Shown here: piece by piece, positions 18,836 to 27,811 of the stretch
How the letters are laid out: every line of letters starts with the position of its first letter
Position numbering within the stretch: the stretch's first letter is position 1
DNA from: JACNKV01 sp964645915
GTDB lineage: Bacteria > Fidelibacterota > Marinisomatia > Marinisomatales > JACNKV01
Length of the DNA stretch: 64,000 nucleotides
Assembly (NCBI GenBank): GCA_964645915.1
Contig: CAZYDH010000005.1
Location: 47,614 to 111,613, forward strand
Direction: 5' to 3'
Notes under the pieces: generated by a model
What the model was told of the DNA's origin: nothing
Seen by the model: the letters and a program-made list of their open reading frames with translations, nothing else
The model's database searches: none
Translations under genes and position numbers: made by a program

Positions 18836-18883
18836 ATTGAAACTCCTGAGTTTTTAATATTTTTGAGGGTTAATTCCCTGTTG

Positions 18884-18919
18884 TTAATTTCGATAAAATA
18901 TTAGCGTTTTATGATGCAT
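18884..18919 (-). promoter_or_regulatory. Possible short leader ORF upstream of the PorV-like gene
   Basis: Inside the predicted 5' leader an ATG (18919) with AAGGAG immediately upstream opens an 11-codon frame (MHHKTLIFYRN, stop TAA). The ribosome site is strong but its spacing is only three bases. It may be chance or a small regulatory leader peptide. Confidence 0.25.
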
Positions 18920-18940
18920 TTTCTCCTTATATCGGGAGCG

Positions 18941-18969
18941 AATATACTTGTGTTACGTTCGTCAGTCAA
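18941..18969 (-). promoter_or_regulatory. Sigma-70-type promoter of the PorV-like gene run
   Basis: On the minus strand TTGACT (18969-18964) is separated by exactly 17 bases from TATATT (18946-18941). It lies about 105 bases upstream of the PorV-like start, in the only sizeable gap between the TRAP genes and the 1-18835 gene run. Confidence 0.65.
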
Positions 18970-19006
18970 GTTTTGTTTCGAATTCAATTAGAGTTACTTC
19001 ATATTT

Positions 19007-20809
19007 TCATTTTAGCAGATATAATGATAGTAATGGAATATATGTGATTAATAATACTGCTACGAACCTTATCAAAAAGAATGGGAGAGTGGATTTATAG
19101 ATTGTAGGCATATCAACATTAAAACGATAAGCCGATAAGAATAGATTCATTCCAACCGGTGGAGTAAAATACCCTAATTCTAAATTAGCAATAAATATTA
19201 CCGCTAAATGCACCGGATGTATTCCAAAGTAAGCACCTATGGGAGTTACAAGCGGAGCTATCACGATCATTGCAGAAAATATATCCATAAAACAGCCTAC
19301 AATCAGCAAAAATATATTTAAGATCAGCAAGAAAGCAATTTTAGATGTAATCATGCTTTTTACCCAAACTAAGATCAATTCGGGTATTTGGGCATCTACG
19401 ATATAACTAGTAAGACCCATTGCAACTCCGAGAATGATAAGAACACCTCCAACGAGTGTAGCACATTCAATGACGATTCCCGGAATTTTCTTAACGGATA
19501 AATCTTTGTAAATAAATATTTCTATGAATAAAATATATATAACTGTTATAGCGGCAGTTTCTACAAGCGTTGTAAATCCCGCAAAAACACCGGACAATAT
19601 CAAGATGGGAATGACACACTCCCATTTTGCAGCTTTTATGGCTGACAACATTTTACCGAAATCTAATGGTTGTCTTTTTATTTTATGAGTTTTACCTTGA
19701 ATAATTGACCAAGACGCCATCAATGTTACTAACAATATACCGGGGATCAATCCTGCAATAAACACATCTTTAACACTTATCCCTGCTGTAACACTATAAA
19801 TAATTGCAGGAAGACTAGGAGGAAATAATATTCCAATGGACCCGGATACGGTGATTAGTCCGAGAGTAAAACGGTTTGAATATCCTTCTTTTTTTAACAG
19901 TGGATAGAGAAGTCCTCCTAACGCTAAAATCGTAACCCCTGACCCTCCTGTTAAGGCTGTAAAAAAACTACAAAGTATAATAATGACTATCGGTGTTCCT
20001 CCCGGGATCCATCCAAATAAGGCTGTAAATAATCGAAACATTCTTTCGGACGCTTTTGATTCTGCTAATACATATCCTGCCAGAGTAAATAATGGAATCA
20101 TGGGTAATGTAGGAGAGACTACTATCCGATAGGTTTCAGTTGGTATTGCAGCAATTGAAATTGAATCAGACCAAAATAATAATGCAGCAACTCCCCCGAG
20201 ACCTACAAAAATGGGGGCTCCAAAGAGTAAAGAAACGAGGATAACGATTATTCCAATCCATACAAACCATGATTGATCAACAAATGTATCCGTAATAGAG
20301 ATAAGAAACCATATAAGTGAAATCATTAGAATTGATCCTAAGTAATATCGATCTTTCCCACTGTTTCTAATCACATGAAACGCAATTAATGCAAACCCAA
20401 CCGGCATAATGATCTGCATAAACCAGCGTGGAATATTTGGAGCAATTTCAATTGGATAGATATATTCCCACCTAATGAATTGAAGACTACCCCACATTAA
20501 AGAGATAATCACAATAAATGAAATTGTTTTTGCCAACCAACGACCGGGATGAGAATCATTTTTGGAATCAAATAACGGTTTTACAGACAAGGATAATAAT
20601 TTATTTTGTTGCGCTGCAAGGACAGCTCCGATAAAACCAATCCATAAGGTTAAATGTTGGACTAATACCGATGCTGCAGGAATACCCGTTAAATGAAATA
20701 TACGTGAAAGGGTTTCGATAAATGGTATGAACACCATCGTAAAGAAAACTGCTAAAGCAATGATGTCTTCTCCAAGTTTTAACCGATTGATAAGTGGGTG
20801 TATTTTCAT
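19007..20809 (-). CDS. TRAP transporter fused small and large permease (DctQ-DctM)
   Basis: This 600-residue membrane protein joins two TRAP subunits. Residues 1 to about 165 look like DctQ (four helices). From about 170 on is DctM, with the typical segments FGAPIFVGLGGVAALLFW, ILGVAMGLTSYIVDAQIPE and PPVGMNLFLSAYRF. TRAP systems import substrates caught by a periplasmic binding protein, driven by a Na+ or H+ gradient. It lies five bases downstream of dctP and belongs to the tatT-dctP-dctQM set. The natural fusion means no separate dctQ gene is expected. Substrate unknown. Confidence 0.92.
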   Translation of the reverse strand: MKIHPLINRLKLGEDIIALAVFFTMVFIPFIETLSRIFHLTGIPAASVLVQHLTLWIGFIGAVLAAQQNKLLSLSVKPLFDSKNDSHPGRWLAKTISFIVIISLMWGSLQFIRWEYIYPIEIAPNIPRWFMQIIMPVGFALIAFHVIRNSGKDRYYLGSILMISLIWFLISITDTFVDQSWFVWIGIIVILVSLLFGAPIFVGLGGVAALLFWSDSISIAAIPTETYRIVVSPTLPMIPLFTLAGYVLAESKASERMFRLFTALFGWIPGGTPIVIIILCSFFTALTGGSGVTILALGGLLYPLLKKEGYSNRFTLGLITVSGSIGILFPPSLPAIIYSVTAGISVKDVFIAGLIPGILLVTLMASWSIIQGKTHKIKRQPLDFGKMLSAIKAAKWECVIPILILSGVFAGFTTLVETAAITVIYILFIEIFIYKDLSVKKIPGIVIECATLVGGVLIILGVAMGLTSYIVDAQIPELILVWVKSMITSKIAFLLILNIFLLIVGCFMDIFSAMIVIAPLVTPIGAYFGIHPVHLAVIFIANLELGYFTPPVGMNLFLSAYRFNVDMPTIYKSTLPFFLIRFVAVLLITYIPLLSLYLLK

Positions 20810-20814
20810 TCTAT

Positions 20815-21840
20815 TTAGTTAGCATTTTCCAGCAATCGTTGCCTTTCTTTTTTCAACTCCATCATTTTATCAAAGATATCTTCAGGCACATAGGTTCCTC
20901 GAAGTGTTGGATACCATTCTCGTATAAATTGATCCCATTCTTCTCTCTCCGCATCAGTCGGAGAATGTACGTTTAATCCATGCTCAATCATCATGTCGAT
21001 TGCATTTTGGTCGTCATATCTATTTTCATTTTGATGTTTAAACGCTGTTTCCTCAGATATGTCTAATATAATTTGCTGATTCTTTTCACTGATTTTATTC
21101 CATGTTCTTAGGTCTACTACGATAGCTGCGGATAATACTCCCCATTTTAAATTCAGCATATGATTAGCAATCCCAAACCATTGAGATGATAATGAAAATA
21201 ATGGCGTAGTAGCAATGGCATCTACCAATCCTGATTGCAATCCTGTAAGTACATCCGTTGCAGCAAGCGGAACCGGATTAAATCCTCCCTTTTTCCAAAG
21301 TTCAGTAGATTTAAAGTCACCTGACCAAGTAAATATTTTTGATTTTTTTAGATCATTTGGTACCCTCACTGGTTCTTTTGTAAACCAATGAGCCCATCCT
21401 ACATCAGCCCAGAATAATAACTTAAACCCACTCTCTTCAATTCCTTTTGTTAGAATATCAGCAATTTGGTTTCGATACCAATCTAAATCGTCATAATTTT
21501 TCAATAACAACGGAATATAAAACGCATATACATCCGGATTGAGTTCGGATAATCCTTCCAAACTGATTGCTGCTGCGTGTATTTGTCCAATTCGCATTTT
21601 CCGGATCATATCTCTTTCATCACCGACAACTCCACTAGGATAGATTCTTAATTTCACATCTCCATCAGTTTCTTTTTGCCATTTTTGCCCCATTTCAACC
21701 ATCATCCCATGCCAGTTTGTTCCTTCCGGTGCTAAGGTAGCCATTTTGATCAATGTCTTTCCAAACACACTAGAGCATAGAAATAGTAATAGAATTGTTA
21801 GAAATCTGAATTTAATGCTTTTAGTAAAATAGCTCATCAA
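20815..21840 (-). CDS. dctP: TRAP transporter substrate-binding protein (DctP/TatP-like)
   Basis: The 341-residue protein has a signal peptide (about 10-27), then MATLAPEGTNWHGMM and the DctP-type fold (IYPSGVVGDERDMIRKMRIG). In most TRAP binding proteins the motif LKxLKLRVP supplies an arginine that salt-bridges a carboxylate ligand. Here the aligned stretch reads LKKSKIFTW (164-172), with Phe at the arginine position. That points to a non-carboxylate, perhaps hydrophobic, ligand, as proposed for the TatP proteins of TatT-containing systems. A ribosome site (GGAGA) precedes the ATG. The gene starts inside the end of the tatT-like gene. Confidence 0.9.
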   Translation of the reverse strand: MMSYFTKSIKFRFLTILLLFLCSSVFGKTLIKMATLAPEGTNWHGMMVEMGQKWQKETDGDVKLRIYPSGVVGDERDMIRKMRIGQIHAAAISLEGLSELNPDVYAFYIPLLLKNYDDLDWYRNQIADILTKGIEESGFKLLFWADVGWAHWFTKEPVRVPNDLKKSKIFTWSGDFKSTELWKKGGFNPVPLAATDVLTGLQSGLVDAIATTPLFSLSSQWFGIANHMLNLKWGVLSAAIVVDLRTWNKISEKNQQIILDISEETAFKHQNENRYDDQNAIDMMIEHGLNVHSPTDAEREEWDQFIREWYPTLRGTYVPEDIFDKMMELKKERQRLLENAN

Positions 21841-22687
21841 CGTTCTCCATTAACCATTTTGCTCTGGATTGAGCAATGATATTAGAAAAATACAACTCCG
21901 GGATCTTACTTGGATCTATTAAAATAGCTTTTTCCAAGTTAAAGAGAAATTCTTTTTTATTTTGATCTTTAACAGAAATATTTTCTGCATAACTTACATA
22001 TAAAGAGCAATCTAATCCATTAGATGCTTTTAAAGCTTCGTTAAAATGTATAACTGCCACTTTATTAGTTTCTGTACTTTGTTCAGGAATACTTAAATAA
22101 TATGAAAACATCGCAGCATGTAATGTTCCAAAATTCCAATTAGAATCCAACGTAATCGCATGATCTAAAAGCCATTTGATTTGCGGTAACTGAATTAACA
22201 CTTGAGGATTACCTCGCCCTGCAGATATTTTCCCCCCAATTGCAGCTGCTGTCCAGAATAAAACTGGAACCTCACTATTAGAGAATTTCTGATCAAGAGC
22301 ATAAGTTTTAAGAGATTCATTTAAATTAGGATGATTATGGTTTAATATTTTTAACCCGTAATTTTCACCGGATATGAAATGTGTCGATGCTTCTTTATAA
22401 AGCCTAAGTGCTGTTGAATATGATTCATAAATTTTACGATCAGCTTTTTCCAATAAAAATCCGTATGCATATTGTGTATGTAACTTCATCCCTTCAATTA
22501 ACAGTTCCATATCCTGTGGATTTTCTTTGATTTTCGCATCAATCTTTTCAACGGAACGCTTAAAATAGGATTCGGTGATATTCGGTGTATTCTTTAAATA
22601 AAATGCGGGTGTACAAGATAAAACCAGAGTGAATAACAAGATTATATAAAAAACAAAATGGCCAAAGATATACTTATCCACGGCCAT
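21821..22687 (-). CDS. TRAP-associated TatT-like lipoprotein
   Basis: I place the start at the ATG at 22687, giving a lipoprotein signal with the lipobox LVLSC. An in-frame ATG at 22762 would overlap glyA by 47 bases. The mature protein is all-helical with TPR-like repeats (YAYGFLLEKADRKIYESYS, then LFWTAAAIGGKISAGRG), matching the TatT component family. In Treponema pallidum TatT forms a trimer that associates with the TRAP binding protein. Its overlap with dctP here supports the same role: a periplasm-facing lipoprotein presenting ligand to the binding protein. No clear ribosome site precedes the chosen start. Confidence 0.8.
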   Translation of the reverse strand: MAVDKYIFGHFVFYIILLFTLVLSCTPAFYLKNTPNITESYFKRSVEKIDAKIKENPQDMELLIEGMKLHTQYAYGFLLEKADRKIYESYSTALRLYKEASTHFISGENYGLKILNHNHPNLNESLKTYALDQKFSNSEVPVLFWTAAAIGGKISAGRGNPQVLIQLPQIKWLLDHAITLDSNWNFGTLHAAMFSYYLSIPEQSTETNKVAVIHFNEALKASNGLDCSLYVSYAENISVKDQNKKEFLFNLEKAILIDPSKIPELYFSNIIAQSRAKWLMENVDELFY

Positions 22688-22715
22688 TTTTAATATAAAT
22701 GAATTGAATTTAATA

Positions 22716-24014
22716 TTAGGACTCAAGTTCCTCATAAAGAACGAAAGAATTACAAAGTTCATTTACTTTTGCATTAACAGACTTGCAAACTTCTTCACTA
22801 TCCGGATTTAGTATGATTTGATCGATTAAATCCACTATCAGTTTCATTTCATCTTTACTCATACCTCGAGTAGTAATCGCTGGAGTACCAACACGGATAC
22901 CACTTGTAATAAATGGACTTCTTTTATCAAATGGAACCATATTTTTATTGACAGTGATCCCGGCTTTTACCAATGCATTCTCTGCTTGTTTACCGGTAAT
23001 ATTCTTATTCGTCAGATCAATAAGAACAACATGAGTATCTGTTCCACCGGAAACAAGATTATAATCTCTTTTCAATAATTCATCTGCCATCGTGGATGCA
23101 TTATTCACTACCTGCTGAATATAGCACTTAAACTCTGGTTTAAGTGCTTCACCAAAGGCAACAGCTTTTGCAGCGATAATATGCATTAAAGGTCCACCCT
23201 GAATCCCCGGCATTACTGTTGAATCAAGTAATTCAGATATCATTTTCACTCGTCCGGATTTAGGAGCGACCTTACCCCATACGTTTTGTTTATCTTTTCC
23301 TAAAAGAACCATCCCTCCTCTTGGACCGCGAAGTGTTTTATGTGTTGTTGTCGTAATAACATCACAATAAGGTACCGGTGATGGATGTAATCCCGTGGCA
23401 ACCAAACCGGAAGGATGAGCAATGTCTGCCATGAGAAATGCACCAATTTCATCAGCGACTTCTCGGAAATTCTCAAATTCGATAAAACGTGGATAAGCAC
23501 TTCCACCACAAATTATCAATTTTGGTTTATGTTCTCGTGCGAGTGAAACAACTTCATCGAAATCAACCCGACCTGTCTCAGGATGGACATGATATGAGAT
23601 AAAATTATATAATTTCCCAGAGAAATTAACCGGACTTCCATGAGTTAAGTGTCCACCATGTGCAAGATCAAGGCCCATAACGGTATCACCTACTTCAAGG
23701 AAAGTCATCAATGCAGCCATATTTGCTTGAGAACCTGAATGTGGTTGCACATTGGCATATTCGGCCGAAAACAATTGTTTAGCACGGTCTCGTGCTACAT
23801 TCTCAGCTTCATCCACATGTTCACAACCTCCGTAATATCTCTTTCCGGGATATCCTTCGGCATATTTATTAGTCATTACACCACCAGCCATCTCCAAAAC
23901 AGCAGGACTGGTAAAATTCTCTGAAGCAATTAACTCTAAAGTGTTTTGTTCTCGATTTGATTCCCGATGCAGAATATCAAATAATTCAGGATCATTCTTT
24001 TGTAAAAAGGACAT
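22716..24014 (-). CDS. glyA: Serine hydroxymethyltransferase
   Basis: The 432-residue fold type I PLP enzyme has TTTTHKTLRGPRGG around the cofactor lysine (K226), the early motif LIASENFTSPAVL (28-40), and substrate residues in YAEGYPGKRYYGG. It interconverts serine and glycine with tetrahydrofolate, supplying one-carbon units in the cytoplasm. A good ribosome site (AAGGA, six bases upstream) fixes the start. It lies between a TPR lipoprotein gene and the TRAP genes in the same direction; no functional link is evident. Full length. Confidence 0.97.
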   Translation of the reverse strand: MSFLQKNDPELFDILHRESNREQNTLELIASENFTSPAVLEMAGGVMTNKYAEGYPGKRYYGGCEHVDEAENVARDRAKQLFSAEYANVQPHSGSQANMAALMTFLEVGDTVMGLDLAHGGHLTHGSPVNFSGKLYNFISYHVHPETGRVDFDEVVSLAREHKPKLIICGGSAYPRFIEFENFREVADEIGAFLMADIAHPSGLVATGLHPSPVPYCDVITTTTHKTLRGPRGGMVLLGKDKQNVWGKVAPKSGRVKMISELLDSTVMPGIQGGPLMHIIAAKAVAFGEALKPEFKCYIQQVVNNASTMADELLKRDYNLVSGGTDTHVVLIDLTNKNITGKQAENALVKAGITVNKNMVPFDKRSPFITSGIRVGTPAITTRGMSKDEMKLIVDLIDQIILNPDSEEVCKSVNAKVNELCNSFVLYEELES

Positions 24015-24024
24015 AAGAATTCCT

Positions 24025-25299
24025 TTACCAATTAGATTGTTTATTTAGTTTTTCGTTAATCCATTTATAACAATCGGTTTGTGTTTTTAGATATCCACGA
24101 CTTTTGCTCTCTGGATCTAACATGAACCAATTTGCTTTTGTAAATAATACTTCATTTTCTTTTAGCCAACGTCCTGATTTGCCATAACGGTTATAACCGT
24201 TCTCTTCAGCTTTTTGAAAATAATTATACGCCAATGTAGCAACTATCCGATCATCTTGAGAGATATCATCTGTGCGACAATATTGAAACGATTTAAAATA
24301 AACATCTCCTTTTTGTCCCAACGCTTCTCCGGAAGATTTGGAAATTTGAACACTTTTATCTGCCCATTTCATCGCGTTTTCAAAATTTGATAATTCAACA
24401 TTAATATCTGAAATCTTAATGGCTACTCGAGTCGCTCTTGGGTCTAATTTAAATAGCTCTTCATACGATTTCGCAGAAGATACAAGATCATTGTTTTGAT
24501 AATTGGCTTCAGCAAGCTTTTTCAACGCTATCTTACTGGTATTATCCACTCTCACTACTCTCTCTAACACCTTCACCGCTTCATCAATACGATCATTTGC
24601 AATCAGATTTTCAGAATACTCAATACCATATGATGTATTATCAGGATTTTGCTCAAAACGTTCTTTCATAAAACTTAATGGATCTTTACCGCTATTTTTG
24701 AAAGCCACAACAATTTCACTTTGTGCAACTTCGTTTTCCGGATCTCTTTCAAGCAATTTTCGTAATACAAAAATTTGATCATCATAGCGTTGATTATCCC
24801 CATATAATTTTGCTAAATCTGTCATGATCTCAATGTCTTCCGGGACCATATCCATTAACTTTTCATATTCACCGATTTGCATATCTACTTTATTTTGTTT
24901 TTTATATGCATAAGCTAATCTTTTTCTCAAACTTATATCATCTGGTAAGCTTTGTAAACCTTTCAGTAAGACAACTTCGGAGCTATCAAACTTTCCAAGG
25001 TTTTCATACGCAACCGCATAATAAAGGTATATTTCTGAAGCGTATCCAGGATCCCATTCATCGCAACCCAGCTCAATTATTTCACCATAAATTCTGGTAG
25101 TTGATTTCCAATCACGATTTCGATAGTATTCTGCAGCACTGCTCATTAATCTTGGACACTTTCTTTCACGTAATGAATCCAATTTTGCTAAACTCATACC
25201 TCCGTCATCCTGTTGATCAGTAGGTGGTACACACATACTTAGAAAAAGTGCGGCAAATAATAAAAGGATAATTCGGTAACCCACTTGTATTTGTTTCAT
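24025..25299 (-). CDS. TPR-repeat lipoprotein
   Basis: The 424-residue protein has a signal peptide ending in FLSMC, a plausible lipobox (Cys at about 23). At least six tetratricopeptide repeats follow, for example YAVAYENLGKFDSSEVVLLK and ALKKLAEANYQNNDLVSSAK. Such proteins act as protein-interaction scaffolds, often on the periplasmic face of the inner or outer membrane. It starts one base after the barrel-like gene ends and is followed by glyA after ten bases. A specific role is not visible. It could work with the preceding outer-membrane and lipoprotein pair. Confidence 0.8.
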   Translation of the reverse strand: MKQIQVGYRIILLLFAALFLSMCVPPTDQQDDGGMSLAKLDSLRERKCPRLMSSAAEYYRNRDWKSTTRIYGEIIELGCDEWDPGYASEIYLYYAVAYENLGKFDSSEVVLLKGLQSLPDDISLRKRLAYAYKKQNKVDMQIGEYEKLMDMVPEDIEIMTDLAKLYGDNQRYDDQIFVLRKLLERDPENEVAQSEIVVAFKNSGKDPLSFMKERFEQNPDNTSYGIEYSENLIANDRIDEAVKVLERVVRVDNTSKIALKKLAEANYQNNDLVSSAKSYEELFKLDPRATRVAIKISDINVELSNFENAMKWADKSVQISKSSGEALGQKGDVYFKSFQYCRTDDISQDDRIVATLAYNYFQKAEENGYNRYGKSGRWLKENEVLFTKANWFMLDPESKSRGYLKTQTDCYKWINEKLNKQSNW

Positions 25300-25300
25300 A

Positions 25301-26587
25301 TTATCTTTGTCTCCGTTTTACGAACCATAAATCCCCAATACTTATTCCTATATTAAAGGAATGTATGAATTCATTCTTAATTTGTAAACCATCTTGCAGA
25401 GAAAGAGAGTATCCAATATCCAATTGGTTTTTCATTGGTCCAAATTGGTAGCCTATGCCAAGAGATACTCCTTTTTGTGTTATTGAACTCTCTGATGAGG
25501 TTAATGAAATAATGTTATCTTTTTTCAAAAATAAGCCAAATCTATATTCAAAATTATCAAATACGTTGTTCTTTTTAATTTGACTAAATTTACATACACT
25601 TACATTGAAATGATTTGAAGATTTTAATTGTTGTTTAAATAGTGAAAAATTAGAAGCATTCTCATTATTATCTTGCCAATGATACCAACCCAATTGATAA
25701 TGAACATAATTATCAATTACATCAAAACCTAATTGCATATCCATTGGTTCAACAATATCAGTAAAGTTATTTTCCTTAGAAGCCAAAATAAAACTGGGTG
25801 AAGGGAAATCCCATGGATCATAATTACCATAATCAGATTGGCCTGAGGTCGCGTCCTCAAATGGGCTATAGATATGTTGCTCCAATGAGATCGGGTCTAT
25901 TGTAACTGAGAATGAAGCATATGAATTAAAATCGTATTTTCCAATTTTCAATCGTTCACTTAAGAGATATAAATGAAATAGACTACCTTTAAATAGATTT
26001 CGTTCTTTTAAAATATAACCAATGTCATCTATGTGTGTTGTTTTTACTTCCCTTGATGAACCAAAAAGCAGATCAAATGAAATTCCAATTCTTTCTTTAC
26101 TCGTTACGGGTAAAGAGAATGCTGCTTCAAAAGAATTAACACCTCCAGCTCCCGATGCGGAATACTGCACATTAAGTGTATCATCAAAGACTGGATCTGA
26201 GTAAGGAGTTTCCGGTCCTTGAAGTAAATAGTGTCTATTCAGATACGGAGTTAGTTTAAGACCAAATGCGTACTCTTTTTTCATGGGTACAATAAAATGA
26301 AATGACCCAAGCCTGGATAAACTATTCTTTACCGAAGGATCTTGAATTATGGAGTTTATAAAGGTATAATCAAAAGCAAGATAAGTGAATGGTAGATTAT
26401 GCCATGTCACAGGATTTGATAATGAAACATTCTCTCTAAAAGAAGAAAATAGACCAAGATTTGAAGATCCTATTGATGCAGCATCAGAGTTCGAGGTAAT
26501 ATTTCCTATGCCATTTGAATTAAGAATTGATTGACTAAATCCTACCGATATAACTAGTATGATAATTAGACTATTTCGTAACCACAT
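25301..26587 (-). CDS. Putative outer membrane beta-barrel protein
   Basis: The 428-residue protein has a signal peptide (about 1-19, ending VGFSQS). The rest is dominated by alternating hydrophobic/polar strands such as SFHFIVPMKKEYAFGLKL and SLGIGYQFGPMKNQLDIGY. The start region (NSDAASIGSSNLGLFSSF) recalls PorV/PorQ-type N-termini but is more diverged. It likely forms a barrel in the outer membrane. It overlaps the upstream lipoprotein gene by 17 bases, a sign of coupling. No closer family is recognised. Confidence 0.65.
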   Translation of the reverse strand: MWLRNSLIIILVISVGFSQSILNSNGIGNITSNSDAASIGSSNLGLFSSFRENVSLSNPVTWHNLPFTYLAFDYTFINSIIQDPSVKNSLSRLGSFHFIVPMKKEYAFGLKLTPYLNRHYLLQGPETPYSDPVFDDTLNVQYSASGAGGVNSFEAAFSLPVTSKERIGISFDLLFGSSREVKTTHIDDIGYILKERNLFKGSLFHLYLLSERLKIGKYDFNSYASFSVTIDPISLEQHIYSPFEDATSGQSDYGNYDPWDFPSPSFILASKENNFTDIVEPMDMQLGFDVIDNYVHYQLGWYHWQDNNENASNFSLFKQQLKSSNHFNVSVCKFSQIKKNNVFDNFEYRFGLFLKKDNIISLTSSESSITQKGVSLGIGYQFGPMKNQLDIGYSLSLQDGLQIKNEFIHSFNIGISIGDLWFVKRRQR

Positions 26588-27788
26588 AACGCACCTTTAA
26601 GTATGGATGAAAAGATTCATCGTTTATAAATGAATGAATAATAAATGGATCATTATCAGGGGAACTAGTTAACTGTAAATCAAATCTTTCGAGATGACCA
26701 AATTGAATGTATGATAAATAATTTCTCAAGTTTACCCTAACAAAATGGTCCGTTGTATCCAGGGTTGTTGATTGAGAACCTGCCAATTCTAATTGAGTAG
26801 TATCTCTTTCTTCAACTGTAAAATTATTTATATCAACCGAGTCCTTTAATGGATATATTAGAAGTGAATACCCTTGTGTTAACTCTTCATCATTATCTAC
26901 TTGTAGATATAGATCAGCATCTTTTATTAATATTGAATCGGACAAAGTATGGAGTGTATCCAAATTGAATCTTAGCAGCGACTTTATACCTTTTGCTCTT
27001 CCTACGGTAAATCTATCTACACCCTCTTCCCATAATGTTGGATTGACGATAGTCAGTTTCTTCTTTGTTGTGAAGGTTGTTGTTATCGTATCCATCCAAG
27101 TGGAATCTGAATTCACATTCGTTCTAAAATAATGAACTTCCATGATTGGAGATCCAAATGGGATCAAATGATCAATAGATTCGTTTCCAATTATCTTGAA
27201 TGTATTCGAATTAAGACGTAGTGTATCTAAAATGTACTCTTCAAATATATCAGTAATATCAAATTTAAATGATGCATTATCAAGTGTATCTATTTCATCG
27301 GTTACATTTCCAGAGGCAGTAAGGACTAAATTAGGATTAACCGTAAAATATGAAGATTCAGTTTGCGAGAAGAGATTTGTATCTCCATCTGATGAGAAAT
27401 AATATACATTAGGTGGATATAATGTGTCTTCAGCCGCATGTAATGCAAATATTAATGCGACATTATCCACATCCATCAATGAATACTGTGAACTATCAGA
27501 ATTATATAGAGTATCCAAGAAAAATGTAGGTTCTACAGAAGATAATTCTACTAATGCATAAATATCAGAATATCCTTCTTGATTTCCATAATAAAGTTTT
27601 TTCACCCCTCCCATTTCCGGAGCAGAACGATACGATCTGAAAAATGATGTAGTATCAGGATCAATTCTAATAGATACTATTTCTCCATATTGCTCAATTG
27701 GAAAAGACTCAGGATCTCTTGTACAGCCTACAAAGGTACTTAACACCATTATCCACATGAAGTGGAATAGTAACAAAATATGTTTCAT
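26571..27788 (-). CDS. Large surface or periplasmic lipoprotein, possibly DUF4270-like
   Basis: The 405-residue protein has a lipoprotein signal (MKHILLLFHFMWIMVLSTF followed by VGC, Cys about 22). The mature part is strand-rich and Asp/Thr/Ser-rich. The last third resembles a DNRLRE-type beta sandwich that begins near GIKSLLRFNLDTL. In Bacteroidetes a truncated glycogen-synthase gene is often followed by a DUF4270 lipoprotein, and the gene just upstream here is of that truncated type. That makes a DUF4270-like identity plausible but not proven. The function is unknown. Confidence 0.6.
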   Translation of the reverse strand: MKHILLLFHFMWIMVLSTFVGCTRDPESFPIEQYGEIVSIRIDPDTTSFFRSYRSAPEMGGVKKLYYGNQEGYSDIYALVELSSVEPTFFLDTLYNSDSSQYSLMDVDNVALIFALHAAEDTLYPPNVYYFSSDGDTNLFSQTESSYFTVNPNLVLTASGNVTDEIDTLDNASFKFDITDIFEEYILDTLRLNSNTFKIIGNESIDHLIPFGSPIMEVHYFRTNVNSDSTWMDTITTTFTTKKKLTIVNPTLWEEGVDRFTVGRAKGIKSLLRFNLDTLHTLSDSILIKDADLYLQVDNDEELTQGYSLLIYPLKDSVDINNFTVEERDTTQLELAGSQSTTLDTTDHFVRVNLRNYLSYIQFGHLERFDLQLTSSPDNDPFIIHSFINDESFHPYLKVRYVVTK

Positions 27789-27811
27789 TGAAGTTTACCA
27801 GTTATGTTCTA

